64,000 bases of DNA from Begonia masoniana (lineage: Eukaryota; Streptophyta; Magnoliopsida; Cucurbitales; Begoniaceae). Positions 55,706 to 64,000 of the stretch are shown here, piece after piece. The stretch spans positions 14,650,381 to 14,714,380 of the forward strand of contig CM039510.1 of assembly GCA_022432975.1 (NCBI GenBank), read 5' to 3'. A program made the translations under genes and the position numbers. The notes below the pieces were generated by a model. It did no database searches. It was not told the origin of the DNA and saw only the letters and a list, made by a program, of their open reading frames with translations. Every line of letters begins with the position of its first letter. The stretch's first letter is position 1.

Positions 55706-58152
55706 TGTAATATCCAGCTTTTCTGGATATTATTATTTTAATATATAATGACATTTTTGTAAATACGTCAAAACAAGCCCGTTTCTCAAGAAGAAAGCGT
55801 CATTACGATCCTAACGATTAATAGGAATTTTAAGGAAATTATGAGAATTTTCGGAGTTTAAACGCTATATTCCGAGTAGATACATTTATCGAAATGTAAA
55901 AGACGTTCTAGTAAAAATAGCAAACGAGGTCCGTTTTGCAAACGGATAGTTTTGTTAGATCCTAAATAATAAGTTGGACATATTGTTAAAATAAGGAAAT
56001 TTGGTGAACCCGAATAGTTGGACGATTAACGAACCAAATGACGAAACGAATATAAAAACTATGGAAGGGCATTTTAGTAATTTGCCAAATCAATTTATAA
56101 AATAGCCTAAAAACCTTTCTTCTTCATTTTTGTTTCCTTCTGCGATTTCCAGAGAAGAAGCTCGCGGCCTCCTCTCTGCCCGCGCGACGTTTTCCTCCAA
56201 TCCGACCTCCGTTCGTTCCGATTTCTTCACGGTTTCTCCTCCTCTCGCTATCCTAGGTATGAGTCCACGTTCTTAGTGCGTTTATTTCGAGTTTTACGGA
56301 GATGTAGTTAATTAGGGTTTCGATCGATTTTCGTTAAAAACGCGAATTAGGGTTCGTAATTAATAGGTTAGCCTTGGTTAAGTATATATTAAACGTATTT
56401 GACGTTATTGGACGAAGTTAAATTGAATTGTGGAAAAACGTTAAATTCGAGAATTTAGGGATTTTTGAGAAAGGTTCGTGAATGGTGATTTTGAACTATC
56501 GAGCGTGAATTGGTCGTTTAAACGTCTCGATTAATTAAGTTAGAACTTTAGGAAAGTTCCTTAGTTAAGAATTTTATTAAATTGGACAATTGGGAGTTCT
56601 GATGTGTCATATTGACAATATTGTAAATTTGCCTCAGACAAACGACGCTCGTGGACGGAGCTTGAGCTGCTTTGGACACGAGGTAAGTTCTCGTGATCTT
56701 TCCTGGCCGATTGGCCTACACCGTACTTCGATGTAGCGTTGAGGATCTTGTGGATTGTTTGTTTTAAATTGCTTTGGTGGATAGTTAGGGTTTAAATTGT
56801 TATGGGTTATTTTATTTCGGTCTCGATGGTACATATGCTTGGTTGTTTATTTTATGTTAATATCTGTTCATGCATCACGTGTTTTTAAAGATCATGAAAA
56901 CGAATTCTGCACGATGTTTTAAAGCAAATGCAAAGAAAAGATGACCCTTCGGTATACAGTTTATAGCAAAGCAAAGCATAGCAAAGCAAAGTAAAGTAAA
57001 GCAAAGCAAAGTAAAGTAAAGAAAACAAAGCATGATTTACAGATTCATATGCACAGCACGCATTTGCATTTACTAGAGCTTACTGAGATTTTTATCTCAT
57101 AGATGTCTGTATGGTGTAGGTGACATAGATCCAGGTGAGGACGGCGTTCCTCCTTCCGATGTCTGAGGCAGTTGATGGATGATGGCCCGTGGGAGTGCGC
57201 TGAGTAGTCGAGGCGCGTTTTGACCCGTGGGGATGTACGTATGGACTCTGGAGTTATCTAGGGATATTTTGAATTGATAATTGTATAGAGTATATTAGGT
57301 TGTTTGGATCTGGATAGGGGTTAGAAAATGTTTTGGTAACTGTATGTAAAAGGCTTTGATTTAAACTGTTTTGTTAAACGTTATGAAATGTTTCGATTCG
57401 TTTTGGGATTGGTACGGGTAAGCTCGGTTTTTAGAGCTATTTACACAGTTGGACTTCGCAAAGTCTGCTGTAAGCTAATTGAGTTTTGAATACATTTAAT
57501 TGGGTGGATGAGTAATAAGTTTATTGAGATTTTAGATGTAAAACAATAGAAGTTTTGCTCTCTGGAAATCGGATTCCAGAGAGCTAATTGAAGTGTTTGA
57601 TGCATAGAGTGTTGAAGGATTTGAAGGAACTGGAACAGGTGTGAAGGAAATGGTCGCTGCTTGCTGTGAAGCAATGCAGCGATCGATCTCTGCTGCAGAG
57701 CAGAGATCGATCGCTGCTGCTATAAAGCAATGCAGCGATCGATCTCTGCTGTGCAGCAGAGATCGATCGCTGCTGCTATAAGGCAATGCAGCGATCGATC
57801 TCTGCTGCAGCAGAGATCGATCGCTGCCACAGCTTAGTGATGCAGCGCTCAGTCGCTGCATGTAGCACGACTGGTCGCTGCCTTAATTTGTTTCAGGGCG
57901 GACCGTTTTTCCCTTTCCTTCTTCGGATTTGTTTTTAAGTTATTTTTATTAAATGGTTTAATTGTTATTTAGTTATTAAATGTTTTGTTTTAAATGATTT
58001 CAAGGTTTGATTTCAATTCTGTTTTCAGTTCTGATTTCAACTTCAGTTTAAATTCCGCATTAAGTTTTAATTAAAGTACGGGAAAGTATAAAGTGTAAAA
58101 TAAAAATGAAAAATTCATACGGGTAAATGGGTACAGTATTAGGGGTGTTACA
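55706..58152 (+). repeat. 5' LTR of the gag-only element
   Basis: 2447 bp, TGTAATATCC to GGGGTGTTACA. Donor GAGGTAAGT (GT at 56683), CCCTTCGGTATACAG plus CAAAG repeats (56943-57025), acceptor GGTGTAG (AG at 57118-57119), then a palindrome cluster at 57676-57828. Confidence 0.96.
57676..57828. repeat. Three near-perfect palindromes in 5' LTR
   Basis: Three tandem units, each pairing GCAGCGATCGATCTCTGCTG with its inverse, period about 55 bp. Each could form a stem of about 20 bp with almost no loop. The same set is in the 3' LTR. Confidence 0.93.
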
Positions 58153-58156
58153 ATTA

Positions 58157-58168
58157 TGGTATCAGAGC
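58157..58168 (+). other. Primer-binding site, tRNA-iMet
   Basis: TGGTATCAGAGC, four bases after the 5' LTR end. Confidence 0.93.
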
Positions 58169-58314
58169 TCCCGGGTTTTAAAATCGGTTTTGTAGACTGC
58201 TCGACTGCACAGCCACTACGCGGACATCCTTCATCAACTGTAAGTCTGTTTTATAGCTTTATTGATTTGGTTTCTTAGGATTATTGTTTTGATGTTTTAT
58301 AGGATTTTTATAAA

Positions 58315-59400
58315 ATGGTTCGAGGAAGGGATCCTAGAGATGATGCGCTAGATCGATTTACGGAGTTGATAGATCGCCAGTCTCAGCATATGGACCGACA
58401 AGCGCAGCAGATTACGGACTTACTAAATCGAGAGAACCAGAGGGTCCGAGATTTGGTAGTTCCCAACAACCAGGGCATGCAAAAGTTTCAGGGCCTACGA
58501 CCTCCAGTGTTCGATGGTCGATCATCGGATCCTACTGTTGCGGAGGAATGGATCCGAGTTATGGAGGATATGTTAGCTTATGCCGAGGTAGGGAACGGGA
58601 GCATGGTGGCGTATGCTACCTTTCACTTAGCGATGGATGCCCGTTTTTGGTGGGATTCGATCAAAGCGACGACGGACGTATCAGTTATGACTTGGGATCG
58701 ATTCAAGTTTGTATTTTTTGACAAGTATTTTAATCGCACAGTGAGAGTGGCGAAGAGGAATGAGTTCACACAGCTGAGGCAGACAGGTTCAGTTGCGGAA
58801 TATATCCGGAAGTTTGAGGCTTTATCGCGATTTGCACCGCGCCTTGTCAGTGATAACGAGGAGAAGGTACACCAGTTTATGGAGGGCCTTAATTCGGAGA
58901 TCCGGATGCACGTTGTTGTATCAGGTATTATCGATGTACCCTACTCTGACATCACAGCTAGGGCTCTGGATATTGAGGCCGCCAGAGCTACTTGTGTTAG
59001 ACCGAGGGAGCCAGCTAAGGGCTTCTTCCGTGAGATTCAACCTCAGTCGCAGAATCAAGGCTGGCAGCCGAGGGCACAGCAACAGCAACAACAACAAAGA
59101 GACGTTAAAAGGCCTCTAGAGGGAGGCAACGATCGAGGGAAAGGCAAGCAGGTACAAGGGGCTTCTCAGTCACCTCTTTGCCCTAAATGCCAGAGGGAGC
59201 ACAGGGGACAGTGCAGGGTAGGCACAAATGTGTGCTATTGGTGTGGAGAACCGGGCCATTTTGTTAAAGACTGCCCGAATCAGGGACGAGATCAATCAGG
59301 CAGAGATCAAAGGAAAGTTGTACCGAGAGTCTTTGCGTTCATCGAGCCTGACAACGCCGACGATGGGGCCCAGCCTTCTACAATTGCAGGTATTATTTAA
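58315..59400 (+). CDS. gag: Gag protein of Ty3/gypsy element, intact ORF
   Basis: 361 codons from MVRGRDPRDDALDRF to STIAGII. The start is the first ATG after the leader. The N-terminal part is rich in Gln/Arg (RQSQHMDRQAQQITDLLNRE), then the retrotransposon gag core (VAEEWIRVMEDMLAYAEV, YATFHLAMDARFWWDSIKA, FFDKYFNRTVRVAKRNEF, SVAEYIRKFEALSRFAPRL), a basic Gln-rich linker (QQQQQQQRDVKRPLEGG), CPKCQREHRGQC, and a CCHC knuckle CYWCGEPGHFVKDC (about 59232-59273). It would form the particle shell and bind RNA. It ends in what is normally the spacer before protease; pol does not follow in any frame. Confidence 0.93.
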   Translation: MVRGRDPRDDALDRFTELIDRQSQHMDRQAQQITDLLNRENQRVRDLVVPNNQGMQKFQGLRPPVFDGRSSDPTVAEEWIRVMEDMLAYAEVGNGSMVAYATFHLAMDARFWWDSIKATTDVSVMTWDRFKFVFFDKYFNRTVRVAKRNEFTQLRQTGSVAEYIRKFEALSRFAPRLVSDNEEKVHQFMEGLNSEIRMHVVVSGIIDVPYSDITARALDIEAARATCVRPREPAKGFFREIQPQSQNQGWQPRAQQQQQQQRDVKRPLEGGNDRGKGKQVQGASQSPLCPKCQREHRGQCRVGTNVCYWCGEPGHFVKDCPNQGRDQSGRDQRKVVPRVFAFIEPDNADDGAQPSTIAGII

Positions 59401-61090
59401 ATTACTTGTACAACGATATGTATATGATAGATAAGGTATTTAGATCTGAAACTAGTAAAGAAGAGAATAATAGATGAGTAAGATGAATTACTAGGCAAAA
59501 CCCTCAAGGGAAGATAATAGGACACACATAGGATTAGTTCGATTTAATCAACAGAGTTTGCGCACCTAGGGTTTAGTAACAATTATAGGAATACGTCCTA
59601 TGAGATATGGATTTGAAGTAGGTAGGGATTGTGCCTAATTGGCAACCGTTTGGAGTATTAGAATACGACTAGTCAAGAAAGAAGAAAGTTTAGAAATAAA
59701 CCTATAAAGGGATACCTAGATTGTTATAATACCTAAAGTGTGTTTAAATAGATCAAGTACCGTAGAACTCGTATATTGAGAATTTGTATGAAGTTAGGAG
59801 TGTCTAGATTAAGATAGAATTCAAGAGTTAAAGTTAGAATAATTTCCGAGTAGAATAGTTGGAACCTGATTGAAAAGAGCGAACAAGAATAGATTAGTCG
59901 ATGAACTCCAAGTAGCCTCGAGGAATTTAGTGAAGGTAAAGTAGATCGTTGGAATAAATGAGAGCGTAGATTGGCGATTAAAGGATAACAAATTGAGAAA
60001 TTTGCGATTTATAGAATAAGGAGAGTGAGAATTATCACCGAAACCGTCTAAGTAAACTTAGAGGTGAGATTAAGTTAGTAAATTTCTAATGATCGACTAA
60101 TGTGTGGCAGGTCGAGACCAAGTAGTGCATGAATGACTTAGGTTAGAATGACTAGTTTAGAGCACATCAATGAGAGGATTTAGAGACTTGACCATGCTTA
60201 GAGCAAATAGAGTTTAAGATAAACAAAGGAGTGTAACGTTAGCAGTGTGAGAACTTTAATTGAGAATAGAGTGGTAGAATTTAAGGACAAAACTATGGTG
60301 ACATAGTTCGAGGAGTATAGCATTGTAAGCTTAGATGTAGAATCCGCCCTGAATTAACTGGCGGGATTGGTAAGTTGCCTAGGAAAATATGTGATTTAGG
60401 AGATTTAGTAAGACATAATGTGTGAGTGAGGATATGTACAATCCAGTTGAGAGTAGAGATTTCGAACTTAAGGCTAATGTTGGAAGGTAAAGTCGACGTT
60501 TTGGTTTAAAATCGTAGAGATAGACCCTAGGGATGACGGGATCAGAGTTAACAAAAGGAAGTTCGAATTTTGTTAGAGATAGAATTCTAAGTAAATACTG
60601 ACTGTAGCTCATAGTTTGACTCACATTGACCAAGTAGCGTGATAGACGTATAATTGTAGGGTATAACGATGAGGACTTAATTAGGAAACCCGCACCGAAA
60701 TCTCCAAAAGTCAATGGGTTACCCAAGAAGTTAAGTGACCAGTAAATCCTTTGGGTGATACAGTTACGAGGAATCGTTACCCGGGCGAATATAGAAATGT
60801 GGGTCGACACGGGTCTCGACTACAGATGAGGCCAACGAAGTTATAGAGAAGTTTAGGTAAATCAATTTGAGATTTAAGGACTTAACTAAGCTCAGTGCTT
60901 TAGTAAGGAAGTGTACGATCAGATCGAAGGTAAAGAATACAAGTTTAAGGCCGATATTGGAGAGTACAGTGGACAGTTTTGGTTGAGAACCACGAAGAGT
61001 GACCGTAAGTACAAATGATAATCGAAGCGCAAGGCTGCGTGATACGAGACATTGACATCAAAGGCCTACATAAGCTAAGTTAAATTTTGA
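59401..61090 (+). other. Noncoding internal region replacing pol
   Basis: 1.7 kb, purine-rich, with no ORF resembling protease, RT, RNase H or integrase. Two segments (about 60380-60550 and 60850-61020) look like diverged copies of each other: both contain AAGGC.GATATTGGA-like, then CAGTTTTGGTT / ACGTTTTGGTTT, then a GTAGAGA / ACGAAGAG region. Confidence 0.7.
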
Positions 61091-61119
61091 GGACAAAATT
61101 TTAAATAAGGTGGGTGGAA
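61091..61119 (+). other. Polypurine tract region
   Basis: GGACAAAATTTTAAATAAGG then TGGGTGGAA directly before the 3' LTR; the GAGGACAAAATT motif is shared with the family-1 gypsy elements. Confidence 0.8.
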
Positions 61120-63566
61120 TGTAATATCCAGCTTTTCTGGATATTATTATTTTAATATATAATGGTATTTTTGTAAATACGTCAAAACAAGCCCGTTTCT
61201 CAAGAAGAAAGCGTCATTACGATCCTAACGATTAATAGGAATTTTAAGAAAATTATGAGAATTTTCGGAGTTTAAACGCTATATTCCGAGTAGATACATT
61301 TATCGAAATGTAAAAGACGTTCTCGTAAAAATAGCAAACGAGGTCCGTTTTGCGAACGGATAGTTTTGTTAGATCCTAAATAATAAGTTGGACATATTGT
61401 TAAAATAAGGAAATTTGGTGAACCCGAATAGTTGGACGATTAACGAACCGAATGACGAAACGAATATAAAAACTATGGAAGGGCATTTTAGTAATTTGCC
61501 AAATCAATTTATAAAATAGCCTAAAAACCTTTCTTCTTCATTTTTGTTTCCTTCTGCGATTTCCAGACAAGAAGCTCGCGGCCTCCTCCCTGCCCGCGCG
61601 ACGTTTTCCTCCAATCCGACCTCCGTTCGTTCCGATTTCTTCACGGTTTCTCCTCCTCTCGCTATCCTAGGTATGAGTCCACGTTCTTAGTGCGTTTATT
61701 TCGAGTTTTACGGAGATGTAGTTAATTAGGGTTTCGATCGATTTTCGTTAAAAACGCGAATTAGGGTTCGTAATTAATAGGTTAGCCTTGGTTAAGTATA
61801 TATTAAACGTATTTGACGTTATTGGACGAAGTTAAATTGAATTGTGGAAAAACGTTAAATTCGAGAATTTAGGGATTTTCGAGAAAGGTTCGTGAATGGT
61901 GATTTTGAACCATCGAGCGTGAATTGGTCGTTTAAACGTCTCGATTAATTAAGTTAGAACTTTAGGAAAGTTCCTTAGTTAAGAATTTTATTAAATTGGA
62001 CAATTGGGAGTTCTGATGTGTCATATTGACAATATTGTAAATTTGCCTCAGACAAACGACGTTCGTGGACGGAGCTTGAGCTGCTTTGGACACGAGGTAA
62101 GTTCTCGTGATCTTTCCTGGCCGATTGGCCTACACCGTACTTCGATGTAGCGTTGAGGATCTTGTGGATTGTTTGTTTTAAATTGCTTTGGTGGATAGTT
62201 AGGGTTTAAATTGTTATGGGTTATTTTATTTTGGTCTCGATGGTACATATGCTTGGTTGTTTATTTTATGTTAATATCTGTTCATGCATCACGTGTTTTT
62301 AAAGATCATGAAAATGAATTCTGCACGATGTTTTAAAGCAAATGCAAAGAAAAGATGACCCTTCGGTATACAGTTTATAGCAAAGCAAAGCATAGCAAAG
62401 CAAAGTAAAGTAAAGCAAAGCAAAGTAAAGTAAAGAAAACAAAGCATGATTTACAGATTCATATGCACAGCACGCATTTGCATTTACTAGAGCTTACTGA
62501 GATTTTTATCTCATAGATGTCTGTATGGTGTAGGTGACATAGATCCAGGTGAGGACGGCGTTCCTCCTTCCGATGTCTGAGGCAGTTGATGGATGATGGC
62601 CCGTGGGAGTGCGCTGAGTAGTCGAGGCGCGTTTTGACCCGTGGGGATGTACGTATGGACTCTGGAGTTATCTAGGGATATTTTGAATTGATAATTGTAT
62701 AGAGTATATTAGGTTGTTTGGATCTGGATAGGGGTTAGAAAATGTTTTGGTAACTGTATGTAAAAGGCTTTGATTTAAACTGTTTTGTTAAACATTATGA
62801 AATGTTTCGATTCGTTTTGGGATTGGTACGGGTAAGCTCGGTTTTTAGAGCTATTCACGCAGTTGGACTTCACAAAGTCTGCTGTAAGCTAATTGAGTTT
62901 TGAATACATTTAATTGGGTGGATGAGTAATAAGTTTATTGAGATTTTAGATGTAAAACAATAGAAGTTTTGCTCTCTGGAAATCGGATTCCAGAGAGCTA
63001 ATTGAAGTGTTTGATGCATAGAGTGTTGAAGGATTTGAAGGAACTGGAACAGGTGTGAAGGAAATGGTCGCTGCTTGCTGTGAAGCAATGCAGCGATCGA
63101 TCTCTGCTGCAGAGCAGAGATCGATCGCTGCTGCTATAAAGCAATGCAGCGATCGATCTCTGCTGTGCAGCAGAGATCGATCGCTGCTGCTATAAGGCAA
63201 TGCAGCGATCGATCTCTGCTGCAGCAGAGATCGATCGCTGCCACAGCTTAGTGATGCAGCGCTCAGTCGCTGCATGTAGCAGCGACTGGTCGCTGCCTCA
63301 ATTGTTTCAGGGCGGACCGTTTTGCCCTTTCCTTCTTCGGATTTGTTTTTAAGTTATTTTTATTAAATGGTTTAATTGTTATTTAGTTATTAAATGTTTT
63401 GTTTTAAATGATTTCAAGGTTTGATTTCAATTCCGTTTTCAGTTCTGATTTCAACTTCAGTTTAAATTCCGCATTAAGTTTTAATTAAAGTACGGGAAAG
63501 TATAAAGTGTAAAATAAAAATGAAAAATTCATACGGGTAAATGGGTACAGTATTAGGGGTGTTACA
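61120..63566 (+). repeat. 3' LTR of the gag-only element
   Basis: 2447 bp, same ends as the 5' LTR. By eye about twenty differences, mostly C/T or G/A, plus two compensating one-base indels near 63281-63304. Donor GT at 62097, acceptor AG at 62532-62533, palindromes at 63090-63241. Confidence 0.96.
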
Positions 63567-64000
63567 CAATGAGGATGCATACTCATTGGATTTTGAATCT
63601 TTAAACCTGATCAGAGTATATTTATTTATTATAGTTACATGTGGTGTCGTCGCTGATTGGTTCCCCGGGCACCCGAGGTAACGTTGCTTGATCTTCAGAT
63701 TGTCGTTATTGTCACGACCCGGGAGGGGTCTGGACAGAAATGCCAGGCTAAACGATCAACCTCGAGGAGGTCCACCATCTAGCCTAAGGCTGAGTGCAGA
63801 AGTTTTTGCAATGATCCAAGACTCCTCAATGTAACAAATATGAGAAAACGAGGAATAATAGAAATACTAGAAAATTAAAAATAGTTACAGACCCAAGTAT
63901 GTAGCAATATCTAGAATATGTTCCTACATTTCACAAAATATCAAAATAGAAAAAAAATATAACTCCTAAAAGATTGGTGCTGATCCAATTCACTTATGCT
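63567..64000. other. Right flank: dispersed repeat and possible LTR start
   Basis: 63587-63709 resembles 3508-3800. At 63710 TGTCACGACCCGGGAGGGG begins, which looks like an LTR start or inverted end, but the window ends before this can be tested. No gene is seen. Confidence 0.4.

Larger units (their letters stand above)
55706..63566 (+). mobile_element. Long-LTR element, family 2, gag only
   Basis: 7861 bp, duplication caatg (55701-55705, 63567-63571). Two 2447 bp LTRs, tRNA-iMet primer site, intact gag ORF, 1.7 kb of noncoding sequence, polypurine tract. Protease, RT, RNase H and integrase are absent. The gag type (single CCHC knuckle after a CPKCQREHRGQC motif) is Ty3/gypsy. The LTRs differ by roughly twenty bases by eye, so insertion is recent. 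It must rely on another element for enzymes. Confidence 0.95.

Overview
The window is nuclear plant DNA made almost entirely of nested LTR retrotransposons. Plant hallmarks are Ty3/gypsy elements with a C-terminal chromodomain, Ty1/copia elements, initiator-tRNA-Met primer sites (TGGTATCAGAGC), and Cassandra-type TRIM elements carrying 5S rRNA sequence. A eudicot is likely, but the species cannot be fixed. No intact host gene, rRNA locus or functional tRNA gene was found. Repeat density and nesting depth suggest heterochromatin.

Layout. 1-3342: end of a gypsy element, a deleted LTR, and a minus-strand copia LTR with about 84 GGGCTT copies. 3343-6124: no recognisable gene. 6125 to about 55030: remains of one minus-strand copia element split by successive insertions: a tRNA-headed foldback cluster (6940-8806), a solo LTR (9127-12115), a second solo LTR (12400-34104) split by a 20.7 kb block, a third solo LTR (35785-37172), and a plus-strand copia element (37869-54657). 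The 20.7 kb block (12687-33374) is a minus-strand gypsy element, itself split by a solo LTR (15820-18364) and a complete plus-strand gypsy element (19649-29801). The plus-strand copia contains a solo LTR (40340-47351), which holds an inverted solo LTR of the same family (41417-45059) and a chimeric Cassandra (45317-46099). The copia 3' LTR holds a complete Cassandra (53031-53914). 55706-63566: a complete element with 2447 bp LTRs and an intact gag ORF but no pol. The end of the window enters another LTR-like sequence.

Most boundaries rest on TG...CA termini plus 5 bp target-site duplications read directly: gaaat, caatc, tgaca, cacat, atact, ttagt, ccatg, tgtcg, gatgg and caatg. Nesting gives a relative age order.

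The strongest second-look items are: a gypsy insertion bordered by U5-type ends on both sides; a tandem array expanded about tenfold in only one LTR of a pair; a recurrent intron-like module in several LTR families; the tRNA-headed foldback units that share a terminus with LTRs; a Cassandra with a chimeric 5' LTR; and the young gag-only element. No defence, metabolic or signalling system is present.
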